A program made the position numbers and the translations under genes. Shown here in pieces: positions 9,663-19,716 of a stretch of 64,000 nucleotides of DNA (positions are counted from its first letter, which is position 1; the number at the start of each line of letters is the position of its first letter). The DNA is taken from positions 22,790 through 86,789 of the forward strand of contig NZ_JALM01000019.1 of assembly GCF_000737195.2 (NCBI RefSeq), written 5' to 3'. Origin of the DNA: Sciscionella sediminilitoris. GTDB taxonomy: Bacteria; Actinomycetota; Actinomycetes; Mycobacteriales; Pseudonocardiaceae. The notes below the pieces were generated by a model. The model was not told the origin of the DNA. It saw only the letters and a list, made by a program, of their open reading frames with translations, and did no database searches.

Positions 9663-10481
9663 ATGGGTGAGCCGGGCATCGACTACGGGCGGATGCTCGA
9701 GGTGCTCGACCTCGAGGTGGAGCTGCTCGCCGATGCCACGCACCGGGCGCCAAGCGATCGGGTGGTCACCGCCTGCCCCGGTCTCACGCTCGGCGAGACG
9801 GCCCGGCATGTCGGGGCCATCTACCGGATGCTGTTCACCTGGCTCAGCGACGGGGTGCGGCCCACGGAATGGCGGCGCACCCCGAAGAAGGGGCAACCGG
9901 TCGTGGACTACCTCCACGAGGGCTACGCCTCGCTGCGGTCCCGGTTCGCCGCGCACGGTCCCGCGGATCCCTGCGTCACCTGGTATCCGCCCCAGCAGCA
10001 CTACGGATTCTGGGTGCGCAGGATGCTGCACGAGACCACGGTGCACCGCTACGACGCGCAGATCACGGCGGGGATCGAGCGGGCCCCGGTCGCGCAGGAG
10101 ATCGCCACCGACGGCGTGGACGAGGTGCTCTCGGTCTGGTTCGAGCACCGCCTCGCCGAACTCGGGATCCGGGCGAACAAGACCGCGGGCGTGCTCGTGG
10201 AGACCGGGGGCAGGCGCTGGCTGGCCCGGATGAGCAGGCAGAACATCGAGGTGCGCGAGGTCGAGGGGCAGGGCGAACGGCTCGGCGAGGACAACGGCAA
10301 GGTGCGCTACGTGGTGGATGCCGTGGTGCGCGGTTCTCCCCTCGACGTGTATTTGTGGCTGTGGGGGCGGGCGCCGTTCGGCAGGGGGTTCGTCGAGGTG
10401 ATCGGTTCCGCGGGGGAAGGGACCGAACACGAGGATGCCGTCGCCCAGATGTGGGCACTGCTACGCCTGGCGACCCGGTGA
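9663..10481 (+). CDS. Maleylpyruvate isomerase / mycothiol-dependent (DinB-like fold) family protein
   Basis: A 272-residue protein of the maleylpyruvate-isomerase-like, mycothiol-dependent enzyme family. The N-terminal half is a four-helix DinB-like bundle with LTLGETARHVGAIY (first metal-ligand His region) and RMLHETTVHRYDAQ (the conserved HExxxHRxD-type second region). The C-terminal half is the smaller SCP2-like domain (VDAVVRGSPLDVYLWLWGR). Members use mycothiol as the thiol cofactor, consistent with an actinobacterial host. Substrate unknown. ATG 9663 is preceded by GGGAAGGGAG. It lies 149 bases after the HEPN gene on the same strand, and whether it shares the SOS promoter is unknown. 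Confidence 0.8.
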   Translation: MGEPGIDYGRMLEVLDLEVELLADATHRAPSDRVVTACPGLTLGETARHVGAIYRMLFTWLSDGVRPTEWRRTPKKGQPVVDYLHEGYASLRSRFAAHGPADPCVTWYPPQQHYGFWVRRMLHETTVHRYDAQITAGIERAPVAQEIATDGVDEVLSVWFEHRLAELGIRANKTAGVLVETGGRRWLARMSRQNIEVREVEGQGERLGEDNGKVRYVVDAVVRGSPLDVYLWLWGRAPFGRGFVEVIGSAGEGTEHEDAVAQMWALLRLATR

Positions 10482-10568
10482 TCCGTGCGGGCCGCCCGCG
10501 TGGCGCTCGCGGATTCGCAGGGCAAGGAGTTCTGCATTCCGGCGCCGCGTTGACAATGAGTTCGCCGT

Positions 10569-11555
10569 GTGATTGAGGCCATACCCTGCGAGGATGAATC
10601 CGGCGGGGTGCACGTGCAGACTGTGCGGGTGCCTCGCGTCCGCGAACTGAGCCCGTATGTCGAACTGAACCGTGACCAGTGGCGAGAGTTGCGGGCCACC
10701 ACACCGCTTCGTCTCACCGATGCGGAACTGAACAGACTGCGCGGTATCGGCGAATCCATCGTGCTCGATGAGGTGGCCGATATCTACCTGCCGCTGTCCC
10801 GGTTGATCAACCTCCAGGTGGCGGCCCGGCAGCGGCTGCACGCCGCCACGACGACGTTCCTGGGGGAGCGTGCCGAGCGGGTGCCGTTCGTCATCGGGAT
10901 CGCGGGCAGTGTCGCGGTCGGCAAGTCGACCACCGCGCGGTTGCTGCGCGCGCTGCTCGCGCACTGGCCGGATCACCCGAGGGTGGATCTGGTGACCACG
11001 GACGGCTTCCTGCTCCCGACCGCGGAGCTGGAGCGGCAGAACCTCATGCACCGCAAGGGCTTCCCGGAAAGCTACGACCGGCGCGCCCTGGTGCGGTTCG
11101 TCTCCGAGGTGAAGGCGGGCGCCGAGGAGGTGCACGCCCCGGTCTACTCCCATCTGAGCTACGACATCGTGCCCGGCGAGTCCCAGGTGGTGCGCAAGCC
11201 GGACATTCTCATCGTGGAGGGGCTCAACGTCCTCCAGCCCGCCGCCCGGCTCGCGGTCTCCGACCTGTTCGACTTCTCGATCTACGTGGACGCGCACGTC
11301 GAGGACATCCGCAACTGGTACGTGAACCGCTTCCTGCGGCTGCGGGACACCGCCTTCGCCGATCCGCAGTCCTACTTCCACCACTATGCCGCGCTCAGCG
11401 ACGAGGAGGCGCGGGCCACCGCCGCCGGGATCTGGACGAGCATCAACGAACCCAACCTGGTGCACAACATCCGCCCGAGCCGGGGCCGCGCCAAACTGGT
11501 GCTGCAGAAGGGGCCCGATCACTCGATCAACCGGGTGCGGCTGCGCAAACTCTGA
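10569..11555 (+). CDS. coaA: Type I pantothenate kinase
   Basis: A 328-residue bacterial type I (CoaA) pantothenate kinase, catalysing the first committed step of CoA synthesis. The Walker A loop [12 protein letters not shown] (~residues 115-126) is followed by [12 protein letters not shown], the [10 protein letters not shown] substrate-binding motif, the VYSHLSYDI block, and the C-terminal [12 protein letters not shown]. The GTG at 10569 adds a short leader compared with the mycobacterial protein; GTG codons further in are alternative starts. Single-gene unit, convergent with lhr (12 bases between ends). Confidence 0.95.
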   Translation: MIEAIPCEDESGGVHVQTVRVPRVRELSPYVELNRDQWRELRATTPLRLTDAELNRLRGIGESIVLDEVADIYLPLSRLINLQVAARQRLHAATTTFLGERAERVPFVIGIAGSVAVGKSTTARLLRALLAHWPDHPRVDLVTTDGFLLPTAELERQNLMHRKGFPESYDRRALVRFVSEVKAGAEEVHAPVYSHLSYDIVPGESQVVRKPDILIVEGLNVLQPAARLAVSDLFDFSIYVDAHVEDIRNWYVNRFLRLRDTAFADPQSYFHHYAALSDEEARATAAGIWTSINEPNLVHNIRPSRGRAKLVLQKGPDHSINRVRLRKL

Positions 11556-11567
11556 ACGCCGCCGGGC

Positions 11568-14500
11568 TCAGGCGCGCAACCGCAGTCCGGACGGGGTGGA
11601 GCGGAATCCGGCCTCGGCGAGGATCCCGTGCAGCGCCGAGGTGAGCGCGGAGGCGCCATCGGCCTTGCGCACGGTGAGCGTGTCGAGCCTGCCGTCGTGC
11701 ACCGCCTCGGCCAGCGCCCGGGCCGCGGCACCGAGCAGCGCCTGGTCCTCGGTGAAGCTCAGCAGCGAGCGGCCGCCGCGTTCGAGGTAGAGCGCCGGTG
11801 CCCCGTCGGTGAGCACGACCACGGCCCCGGCCTTGCGCCCCGGCCGGTGCCGCGTCTCACCGAGCGCCTCCGGCCAGGCGAGCGCGGCCCCGTAGGGCTG
11901 CGCCGGATCGGTCGCGGCCAGTACGAGCACCGAGCCCGGATCGGTTTCCCCGCCCCGGCCGCCCGGTTCTCCGGGGCCCGCGAGCGCGCGCAGCCGGTCG
12001 ACGGCCCCGTGCGCGGCGAACTGCGCCGCCCCGAGCCCCTCGACCACATAGCCGCGCACCACCTGGCCGGATTCCTCCATCGCCCGCAACACCCGGTACA
12101 CACCGGAGAATCCGCCGCTGACCCGTTCGGTCTCCAGCGCGCCCCTGGTGAGCACTCCGTGCCGTTCGAGGAACACCTCGGCGCGCGCGTGCGCCCGCCG
12201 GGTCGGACCGGTGTCCCGCGCGGGAATCAGCGACCAGCGCCCGGCCACGGTGGGCGGGCCGGTGCGGGAGGGCATCGGAGCGCGGCCGTAGCTTCCGCGC
12301 ACCCGGGCGTAGCGCCCGCGCGCGGGCGGGCGGCGCTGGCGATGCGCCGTGCCCGATCCGGACAGCAACGAACGCAGTGGGCTGAGCGTGTCATTGGTGA
12401 CCAGTCCGGCCCAGACCAGATCCCACAGCGCGGCGACCAGATCCGCATCCGCCGGTGCCCGTTCCCCTTCGGCGGAGAAGGCGGCGCCCACCTTGTCGGC
12501 GAGCTGCCGGAAGAACAGTGCCCCGCCCTCGAGTGCGTCCCGCAGCCTCCGGTGCACCGCGGTGTCCGGTGGGTCCGGCTCCGCCTCGGGCAGGACGAGC
12601 TCGGCGATATCGGCCGGGGCGAGGCAAAGCCAGCCGTCGTTGCCCGCGAGCGTCCCGCACCCGGTCCACACCACCTCACCGGCCGCGGTGAGTTCGTCGA
12701 GCAGCGCGGGGGAGTAGCCGGGCAGCCGGGCCCGGAACACGAGCGGTTCGAGCGCGGAGGCAGGCAGCGGAACCCCGGCGAGCTGTTCGACCACGCCGAG
12801 CACGTCGTCCACGGTCGGGGCGGCGTTCAGCCGGGACCGCCTGCGTTCCGCCTCGTCCGCGGGTGGCGCCGCGATCCCGTGCCAGACCGGGAGGAACCGG
12901 CCGAGCGCGCGCTGTTCCACCGGTTCGACCTCGGCGCGCAGCCGGGCCAGCGAGGCGCGCCGCAGCCTGCGCAGCACCTCGGCGTCGCAGTACTCGACGC
13001 CGCCGCTGCCCTCGGGGTGCAGTTCGCCGCGCACCAGCCGCCCGGAACCGGCCATCCGCTCGAGCACCCCGGTGACCACCGAGACGCCGAGCCCGAACCG
13101 GGCGGCCGCCTCGCTCGCCGGGAACGGCCCACGGCAGCGGGCGTACCGGATCAGCAGTTCGCCGAGCGGGTCGGCGACCGGTTCGAGGAACGCCTCGGGG
13201 ATCCCGACCGGAAGGGCGACCCCGAGCGCGTCCCGGAACCGGCCCGCGTCCTCGATCGGGATCCACCGCAGGCTGCCCGCGATGCGCACCTCGAGCACCC
13301 GCCGCTCCCGCTCGAGTTCGGTGAGCCAGTCCGGTTCGATGCCCCGCTCGGCTGCCTCCTCGGTGCTCAGGTCGCCGAGGAAACGCAGCAGATCGGCGGC
13401 CTGCTCGGGAGAAGTGGCCCGGCGATCCTCGGCGCGCCGCTGCAACTGCGCCTCGATCTCGGCGAGCACATCCGCGTCGAGCAGTTCCCGGATCGCCTCG
13501 GTGCCGAGCAGCTCCGCGAGCAACGTGGAATCCAGTGAGAGCGCCGCGGCCTTCCGTTCGGCCATCGGGATCTCGCCCTCGTAGAGGTACATCCCCACAT
13601 AACCGAACAGCAGGCTGCGCGCGAACGGGGACGGTGCCTGGGTGGTCACATCCACCACCCGGACCTTGCGCGTGCGGATCTCGGTCAGCAGGGTGCGCAG
13701 CCCGGGGACGTCGTACACGTCCTGGATGCACTCCCGCATCGCCTCGGCGACAACGGGGAACTGTTCGAACCGGGAGGCGACCGAGAGCAGCTGCGCGGCG
13801 CGCTGGCGCTGCTGCCACAGCGGGGAGCGCTTGCGCGGATCGCGGCGGGGCAGCAGCAGGGAGCGTGCCGCGCATTCCCGGAACCGGGCGGCGAACAGCG
13901 CCGAGGAGCCGAGTTCCGCAGTGATCACCTGGGCGATCTCCTCGGGATCGAGCAGCACATCCTCGGCGAGGATCAGCGGATCCCGCTCGGTCTCGGTTTC
14001 CTCGAGCTGTTCGAAGGAGGTGGGCAGCCGCAGCACGATCCCGTCATCGGAGTGCGCCAGCTGCACGTCGAGGCCGCGCCGCTCGCGCAACCGGGCCCCG
14101 ATCGCCAGCGCCCACGGGGCGTTCACCTGGGCACCGAACGGGGAGTGCACCACGACCCGCCAGTCGCCGAGCTCGTCCCGGAACCGTTCCACGAGCACCG
14201 TGCGATCACTGGGCACGTGCCGGGTCGCCGCCCGCTGTTCGTCCACATAGGACAGCAGGTTCTGGGTCGCCCATTCGTCGAGACCCGCTGCGGCGCACCG
14301 GTTTCGCGCCGGGTCCGGGTCCGCGGACGAGATCTCCCGCAGGAACGCGCCGACCGCCCTGCCCAGCTCGAGCGGGCGCCCTACCGTCTCGCCCTTCCAG
14401 AACGGCATCCGCGCGGGAACCCCGGGAGCGGGTGTCACGATCACCCGGTCATGGGTGATGTCCTCGATCCGCCACACCGAGGTGCCGAGCAGGAAAGTGT

Positions 14501-16214
14501 CCCCGACCCTGGACTCGTAGACCATCTCCTCGTCCAGCTCACCGACCCGGCGACCGGTGCGCGCGCCGTTCTCGTCCGGCGGCGTGGTCACCGTGTACAG
14601 GCCGCGGTCCGGAATGGTGCCCCCGGAGGTGGCCGCGAGCCGCTGCGCTCCCGGGCGCCCGCGCAGGGTTCCGGTGACCCGGTCCCAGGTGATCCGTGGG
14701 CGCAGCTCGCCGAAGTCCTCGCTCGGATACCGCCCGGAGAGCATGTCCAGCACCGCGTGCAGCGCCTGCTCGGGCAGCGCGGCGAACGGTGCCGCCCGGC
14801 GCACGAGCGCGGCGAGCCGGTCGAACTGCCAGTCCTGCACCGCGACCATCGACACCACGTGCTGGGCGAGCACATCCAGTGGATTGCGCGGATACCGCAC
14901 CGCCTCGATCGCGCCCTCGGACATCCGTTCGCTCGTCACCGCCGCGGACACGAGGTCGCCGCGGAACTTGGGGAACAGCACGCCCGCCGAGGCCGCGCCG
15001 ACGTGGTGGCCCGCCCTGCCGATGCGCTGCAGCCCGGATGCGACCGTCGGCGGGGCCTCGACCTGTACGACGAGGTCAACCGCGCCCATGTCGATACCGA
15101 GCTCCAGCGAGGAGGTCGCGACCACGCAGGGCAGGGTGCCCGATTTCAGCTCCTCCTCGGCGATGGTGCGCTGTTCCCGGGACATCGAGCCGTGATGGGC
15201 GCGCGCGATCGTCGGCGCCGCGCCGTAGGAGATCCCGGACTCGCCGATCGCCTCGGCGGGGAACTCGGTCAGTTCGACCGACTCCGCGGCGAGCTCGTTG
15301 AGCCGGGTGGTCAGCCGTTCGGCGAGCCGCCGCGAGTTGGTGAACACGATCGTGGAGCGGTGTGCGGTGACCAGTTCGTGGATCCGCCGTTCCACCGCCG
15401 GCCAGATCGAGGCGGAGGGCTGGCCAGCGGTGTCGGTGTCCTTGTCCTCGCCGAGGGTGCCCAGATCGGGAACCGGGACCTGCACCGAGATGTCGATGGT
15501 CTTCGTGTTCGGCGGGCGCACCACGGTGACCGGGCGGCCCCCGGTGAGGAAATCGCCGACCTCCTCGACCGGGCGCACCGTCGCGGAAAGGCCGATGCGC
15601 TGGGCCTGGACACCGGTCAGCTCGTCCAGCCGTTCCAGGGAAAGGGTCAGGTGCGCGCCCCGCTTCCCACCGGCGAGGGCGTGCACCTCGTCCAGGATCA
15701 CCGTGCGCACTCCGCGCAGTGACTCGCGCGCCTGCGAGGTCAGCAGCAGGAACAGTGACTCCGGGGTGGTCACCAGGATGTCCGGTGGCTTGGTGTGGAA
15801 CGCCCGCCGTTCACTGGCCGGGGTGTCCCCGGTGCGCATGCCGACGGTGATCTCGTCCACCGGTTCACCGAGGCGCCGCGCCGCGCCGCGGATCCCGGTC
15901 AGCGGGGCGCGCAGGTTGCGTTCCACGTCGACCGCGAGGGCCTTGAGCGGGGACACGTAGAGCACCCGGCAGCGATGCTCGCGCTGCTGCGGCGGATCCG
16001 CGCTGGCCAGTGAGTCGATCGCGGAGAGGAAAGCGGACAGCGTCTTGCCCGAACCGGTCGGGGCGACGACGAGGGTGTGCTCTCCGCGCCCGATCGCCGT
16101 CCAGGCGCCCTCCTGGGCGGGCGTCGGCTCGGCGAACGCCTCGCTGAACCACAGCCGGGTCGCCGGGGAGAACCCGTCGAGCGCGGCGGTCTCGGTTCGG
16201 TCGTCGGGGCACAT
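11568..16214 (-). CDS. lhr: ATP-dependent helicase Lhr
   Basis: A superfamily 2 DNA helicase of ~1548 residues, full length for actinobacterial Lhr. The N-terminal two RecA domains show Walker A APTGSGKT, the DEVH motif (ILDEVHALAGGKRGAHL), a SAT motif and motif VI QRIGRAGHH. The Lhr-core winged helix and WH-containing region follow, and the long C-terminal region with predicted DNA-glycosylase/winged-helix-like tandem domains extends to the stop. Lhr is a 3'-5' translocase implicated in DNA repair; in mycobacteria it is induced by DNA damage. ATG 16214 is preferred over the upstream ATG 16289, which would overlap the divergent Hsp70-like promoter region. No LexA box was seen upstream here. 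Confidence 0.95.
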   Translation of the reverse strand: MCPDDRTETAALDGFSPATRLWFSEAFAEPTPAQEGAWTAIGRGEHTLVVAPTGSGKTLSAFLSAIDSLASADPPQQREHRCRVLYVSPLKALAVDVERNLRAPLTGIRGAARRLGEPVDEITVGMRTGDTPASERRAFHTKPPDILVTTPESLFLLLTSQARESLRGVRTVILDEVHALAGGKRGAHLTLSLERLDELTGVQAQRIGLSATVRPVEEVGDFLTGGRPVTVVRPPNTKTIDISVQVPVPDLGTLGEDKDTDTAGQPSASIWPAVERRIHELVTAHRSTIVFTNSRRLAERLTTRLNELAAESVELTEFPAEAIGESGISYGAAPTIARAHHGSMSREQRTIAEEELKSGTLPCVVATSSLELGIDMGAVDLVVQVEAPPTVASGLQRIGRAGHHVGAASAGVLFPKFRGDLVSAAVTSERMSEGAIEAVRYPRNPLDVLAQHVVSMVAVQDWQFDRLAALVRRAAPFAALPEQALHAVLDMLSGRYPSEDFGELRPRITWDRVTGTLRGRPGAQRLAATSGGTIPDRGLYTVTTPPDENGARTGRRVGELDEEMVYESRVGDTFLLGTSVWRIEDITHDRVIVTPAPGVPARMPFWKGETVGRPLELGRAVGAFLREISSADPDPARNRCAAAGLDEWATQNLLSYVDEQRAATRHVPSDRTVLVERFRDELGDWRVVVHSPFGAQVNAPWALAIGARLRERRGLDVQLAHSDDGIVLRLPTSFEQLEETETERDPLILAEDVLLDPEEIAQVITAELGSSALFAARFRECAARSLLLPRRDPRKRSPLWQQRQRAAQLLSVASRFEQFPVVAEAMRECIQDVYDVPGLRTLLTEIRTRKVRVVDVTTQAPSPFARSLLFGYVGMYLYEGEIPMAERKAAALSLDSTLLAELLGTEAIRELLDADVLAEIEAQLQRRAEDRRATSPEQAADLLRFLGDLSTEEAAERGIEPDWLTELERERRVLEVRIAGSLRWIPIEDAGRFRDALGVALPVGIPEAFLEPVADPLGELLIRYARCRGPFPASEAAARFGLGVSVVTGVLERMAGSGRLVRGELHPEGSGGVEYCDAEVLRRLRRASLARLRAEVEPVEQRALGRFLPVWHGIAAPPADEAERRRSRLNAAPTVDDVLGVVEQLAGVPLPASALEPLVFRARLPGYSPALLDELTAAGEVVWTGCGTLAGNDGWLCLAPADIAELVLPEAEPDPPDTAVHRRLRDALEGGALFFRQLADKVGAAFSAEGERAPADADLVAALWDLVWAGLVTNDTLSPLRSLLSGSGTAHRQRRPPARGRYARVRGSYGRAPMPSRTGPPTVAGRWSLIPARDTGPTRRAHARAEVFLERHGVLTRGALETERVSGGFSGVYRVLRAMEESGQVVRGYVVEGLGAAQFAAHGAVDRLRALAGPGEPGGRGGETDPGSVLVLAATDPAQPYGAALAWPEALGETRHRPGRKAGAVVVLTDGAPALYLERGGRSLLSFTEDQALLGAAARALAEAVHDGRLDTLTVRKADGASALTSALHGILAEAGFRSTPSGLRLRA

Positions 16215-16324
16215 GCCACCAGTGTGCGGCAGGAGTACGACATTTTTCGGGCACATACCCCGGACCGGGGCTTGACATGGCACGATCACCTCGAAACAGC
16301 TGGGTGTGCGAACGAGGGAGAGCT

Positions 16325-18121
16325 GTGCACGTCCTATCGGTTGACCTCGGTACGTCGAACACGGTCGCGGTACTCGCCGCGCACGGCAGGCAGCCGCGCG
16401 TGGTCGAGATCGACGGTTCGGCGACCATGCCGTCCGCGGTGTTCGCCGCCGAGGACGGATCCCTCGTGGTCGGCAAGGACGCCGAACGCCGGGCGCGGCT
16501 CGATCCCTCCCGGTTCGAACCGAACCCGAAGCGGCGCGTCGACGAGCAGCAGTTGCTGCTGGGTGACCGGGTGATCACCGTGATCGACGCGCTCGCCGCG
16601 GTGCTCTACCGGGTCGGTGAGGAGACCGTGCGCCAGCTCGGCGGGCAGCGCCCGGACGAGGTCCGGCTCACCCATCCCGCGCAGTGGGGCGAGCTGCGCC
16701 GTGCCGCGCTGGTACGGGCCGCGCGGGCAGCGGGGCTCGGGCACAACCTGCTGCTGGTTCCCGAGCCGGTCGCGGCCGCCGCGCACTTCGCGTCCTTTCC
16801 CGGCAAAGCGCTCGCTCCCGGCCAGGCGCTCGCCGTCTACGACCTCGGGGCGGGGACCTTCGACTGCGCGGTGGTCGGCGCCACCCAGAACGGGTACTCG
16901 GTGCTCGCCGAGGCCGGGCTCCCCGATCTCGGCGGGCTGGACGTGGACCAGGCGCTGTTCGAACACGTCGGCAGGCAGATCTCGCAGTACGATCCGGCGC
17001 GCTGGCAGCGGTTGATCCGCCCGCAGGAGACCGCCGACCGGCGGGCCCAGCGCGCGCTGCGGGAGGACGTGAAGGCCGCGAAGGAGGCCCTTTCCCGGCA
17101 CCCGCAGGCGGATGTGCCGATGCCCGAACCCTTCGAGGATGTGCTCGTCACCCGCCCGGAACTGGAATCGCTGATCCGGCCGAGCATGCTGCGCAGTGTC
17201 GAGCTGCTCGCCGCAACCGTGCGCGGTGCGGGCTTCGACCCCAACCGGCTCGCCGGGATCTACCTCGTCGGCGGATCGAGCAGGATTCCGCTCGTGGCCA
17301 CCCTGATCGGGGAATCGCTGCACGTGGTGGCCACCAGCCTGGACCAGCCGGAGACCGCGGTGGCGCTCGGCGCGCACCATGTCTCGCGCGAGGGGATCGC
17401 CGGCCGCACCCAGGACTATCCGCGCCACGCCCCCGCACCCTGGCCGGCACCGCAGCAGCCGCAACACCCCGGCCCACCGCAGCAGCCCGGTTTCCCGCCC
17501 GGACACCCCGGCGGGCCACCGCAGGCGTTCCCGCAGCCGAATCCCGGGTACCAGCAGGCTCCCGCGCCGGCGCAGCCCGCGGCCAGGCGCCGTCCCGGCA
17601 ATCGCACCCTGATCGGCGCCGGTGCGGCCCTCGTGGTCGTGGCCGCGCTCGTGGTGGGCGGGCTGTTCCTGTTCGACGGCTCGGGCAAGACCGTCGACGC
17701 GGCCGAATGCGGAAACCTCGGTGCGCAGCGGGACAGCGAGGGATTCACCGACTGCCTGCGCCAGCTCGCCGGGGGCATCGGCGGGCAGGGCAGCTGCAAT
17801 TCGGCGCAGGGCAAGAATCCTGCCCCGATCGCGGTGACCTGCCGGGTCGATTCCGGGGCCCACACGCTCAGCTACTACCAGGGCAGCGACACCCCGGAGG
17901 TACCGGACGGGCCGAGCGGGGACAACAAGGAGATCACCGCCAAGTGGCAGGGCAACGGGCTCACCGGCGACTACACCGCGGGCAACGACGAGTCGGGCAA
18001 GGCCGTGCTCGAATTCAGCGTCCAGGGAAGGCCGATCGCGGGCAAGGTCGTCGCGGGTGCGGACAAGGATCCGAACAAGCTCGCCGACTACTTCGAACAA
18101 GAGGTCATGCCGGGCAGCTAA
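16325..18121 (+). CDS. Membrane-anchored Hsp70/actin-fold protein with extracytoplasmic domain
   Basis: A 598-residue protein. Residues 1-~360 are an Hsp70-type nucleotide-binding domain: phosphate 1 loop VDLGTSNTVAV, phosphate 2 loop VYDLGAGTFD, and adenosine loop YLVGGSSRIP. Instead of the Hsp70 substrate-binding domain there is a Pro/Gln/Gly-rich linker (~368-421), one transmembrane helix (~426-446), and a ~150-residue external domain containing three Cys. This topology puts the ATPase in the cytoplasm and a sensor or structural domain outside. GTG 16325 places the phosphate 1 loop at the N-terminus as expected. Role unknown: it could be an envelope sensor or chaperone. It is not a canonical DnaK. 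Confidence 0.8.
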   Translation: MHVLSVDLGTSNTVAVLAAHGRQPRVVEIDGSATMPSAVFAAEDGSLVVGKDAERRARLDPSRFEPNPKRRVDEQQLLLGDRVITVIDALAAVLYRVGEETVRQLGGQRPDEVRLTHPAQWGELRRAALVRAARAAGLGHNLLLVPEPVAAAAHFASFPGKALAPGQALAVYDLGAGTFDCAVVGATQNGYSVLAEAGLPDLGGLDVDQALFEHVGRQISQYDPARWQRLIRPQETADRRAQRALREDVKAAKEALSRHPQADVPMPEPFEDVLVTRPELESLIRPSMLRSVELLAATVRGAGFDPNRLAGIYLVGGSSRIPLVATLIGESLHVVATSLDQPETAVALGAHHVSREGIAGRTQDYPRHAPAPWPAPQQPQHPGPPQQPGFPPGHPGGPPQAFPQPNPGYQQAPAPAQPAARRRPGNRTLIGAGAALVVVAALVVGGLFLFDGSGKTVDAAECGNLGAQRDSEGFTDCLRQLAGGIGGQGSCNSAQGKNPAPIAVTCRVDSGAHTLSYYQGSDTPEVPDGPSGDNKEITAKWQGNGLTGDYTAGNDESGKAVLEFSVQGRPIAGKVVAGADKDPNKLADYFEQEVMPGS

Positions 18122-18131
18122 GCTGTATCCG

Positions 18132-18326
18132 ATGAGGATGACGGTCTTCCGGGGATTGATGGCAGGCGAATTCGGCACCGCGCGCGCGGAGCTGCTCGCC
18201 GATTCGCACGTGTTCGCCGAACTCGGTGGTCGCACCATCGATCAGGCCCTGGACAACGGTTACGACCCGAAACAGGTGTGGCGCACGGTGTGCGAGACCT
18301 TCGCCATCCCCAAGGAACGCCGCTAG
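18132..18326 (+). CDS. DUF3046 family small protein
   Basis: A 64-residue DUF3046 protein, found in actinobacteria close to recA (Rv2738c position). The FRGLMAGEFG and GRTIDQALDNGYDPKQVWRTVC segments are characteristic. No cofactor motif or membrane segment. ATG 18132 is 10 bases after the Hsp70-like stop; a TAAGCT hexamer overlapping that stop lies 7 bases before the ATG, suggesting either co-transcription or a leaderless promoter. Its stop overlaps the convergent GNAT gene by four bases. Function unknown. Confidence 0.85.
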   Translation: MRMTVFRGLMAGEFGTARAELLADSHVFAELGGRTIDQALDNGYDPKQVWRTVCETFAIPKERR

Positions 18327-19072
18327 ATCGTGAACGGGATCGTCGTGGCCAGCCGGGTGAACCCGGTGCGCGCGAGGATCGGTTCGGAATCCGGGGAACA
18401 GTCCGAGTACAGATAGCGGTAGCCACGTGCCGCGGCAAGGGCGGCCCGGTGCGCGACGAGTGCCCGATACGCCCCGCGGCCGCGGAATCCCGGAAGTGTC
18501 CCGCCGCCCCACAGGCTCGCGAATCCGGTGCCCGCGTGGAATTCGATCCGGCCACCGCACGCCGGTTCCCCGTCCACCAGCGCGAGCACCAGGGCCAGGT
18601 TCCCGGCACGCACCCCGGCCAGCAGCCGCTCGCGCATCGCGGCGTGCCGGGTGTGGCCGAATGCGCCCCGCTGCACGGAAAGCAGCCGTTCGTATCCGGT
18701 TTCCTCGGTGACGGCACGGATTTCCACCCCGGCCGGGGTGTACGGGGCCAGCAGTTCGGTCTCGGCCAGCATGAAGGCCTCGGGCTCCTCGGCGCGCAAT
18801 CCGGCCGCGCGCAACCGCTCGGGCAGATCCACGGGCCGGTCGTGGGAGTAGTACTTCCACTCGCCGCCGTGTTCGGCGAGCCAGCGCGCCTCCCCGGCGA
18901 TCACCTTCCCGGGGTCCCCGCCGCCGTCGTAGTACAGCACCGCCGGCGGGGCCTGCGCGGGCAGATAGCGGACCGTGTGCGCGGTGCGCTCGACCCGGTC
19001 CCCGGGCTGCTCGAGCGCCGGATCGAGGCGCAACCGGGCATCGAACTCGGCGAGTACCGCTGCGGTGTCCAT
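18323..19072 (-). CDS. GNAT family N-acetyltransferase
   Basis: A 249-residue protein with the GNAT fold in its C-terminal half: GTLPGFRGRGAYRALVAHRAALAAARGYRYLYSD contains the acetyl-CoA-binding RGRGxxRAL loop, preceded by the strand LVDGEPACGGRIEF. The N-terminal ~100 residues are more divergent and may form a second degenerate GNAT unit. Substrate unknown. It lies 48 bases downstream of the PPOX gene on the same strand and may be co-transcribed with it. Confidence 0.75.
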   Translation of the reverse strand: MDTAAVLAEFDARLRLDPALEQPGDRVERTAHTVRYLPAQAPPAVLYYDGGGDPGKVIAGEARWLAEHGGEWKYYSHDRPVDLPERLRAAGLRAEEPEAFMLAETELLAPYTPAGVEIRAVTEETGYERLLSVQRGAFGHTRHAAMRERLLAGVRAGNLALVLALVDGEPACGGRIEFHAGTGFASLWGGGTLPGFRGRGAYRALVAHRAALAAARGYRYLYSDCSPDSEPILARTGFTRLATTIPFTI

Positions 19073-19120
19073 GGGCTCACCGCAGCAGGAACCGGTCCGC
19101 GCGGCAACGGAATTTCCCGC

Positions 19121-19630
19121 TCACCAGCGCCAGCGCGTGTGGCTCGCGATGCCCCTGCCGAATCCGTACGCGGTCTCCGTGCCGATCCGGTACACCTCGG
19201 CCACGCCGTCGCCGGGATGCCGGAACGCCCCTTCGCGCACCGTGAACCGCCAGTCCTCGCCGTACTTCGCCACGTAGTCCTCGGCGAGCGAGCACAGCAA
19301 CCCGTGCCCGGTCACCCGCTCCGCGGGGCCGTTCAGCATGACGTCGAACCCGCTCTCGAAGTCCCCGCCGCCGACGGTGAGCACGCAGTGCGGATTGACG
19401 GCCAGATTGCGGGCCTTCTGCTCCTCCGGCCCGGTCGCGAAATGCGCGGCCCCGTCCCGCAGCACGAACAGCACCGGGGTCACGTGCGGACGGCCGTCCC
19501 CGCGTACGGTGGACAGTCGGGCCAGCGTGCTCCTGTGCAGGTGTTCGAGCGCGTCCGGCCAGCTCACCGCCGTGCTGCCGGGATCGCTGTAGCGCCGGTC
19601 CAGTTCGGTGACCGGGGTGTTCGCGGGCAT
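19121..19630 (-). CDS. PPOX-class flavin/F420-dependent oxidoreductase
   Basis: A 169-residue split-barrel flavoprotein of the pyridoxamine-5'-phosphate-oxidase-like superfamily. The cofactor-binding strands are recognisable in LARLSTVRGDGRPHVTPVLFVLRDG and HFATGPEEQKARNLAVNPHCVLTVGG. Sequence alone cannot separate FMN from F420 use, though F420 is common for such proteins in this phylum. Divergent from recA, with the 242-base shared intergenic region carrying the SOS box. Confidence 0.8.
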   Translation of the reverse strand: MPANTPVTELDRRYSDPGSTAVSWPDALEHLHRSTLARLSTVRGDGRPHVTPVLFVLRDGAAHFATGPEEQKARNLAVNPHCVLTVGGGDFESGFDVMLNGPAERVTGHGLLCSLAEDYVAKYGEDWRFTVREGAFRHPGDGVAEVYRIGTETAYGFGRGIASHTRWRW

Positions 19631-19716
19631 GGGGACCTCCGTCGTCGGCGGGTTTCGTTCCGGTACCCGGTTCGACTCGGCGACCCGCGCAACCTCATCG
19701 GCGTGTCCTGTTCGCT

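Noticed and set aside
11628..13538. Long open frame opposite lhr (636 codons)
   Set aside because: High-GC codon bias leaves long antisense frames; the Lhr protein on the other strand has all family motifs while the shadow is Arg/Pro-rich without any domain.
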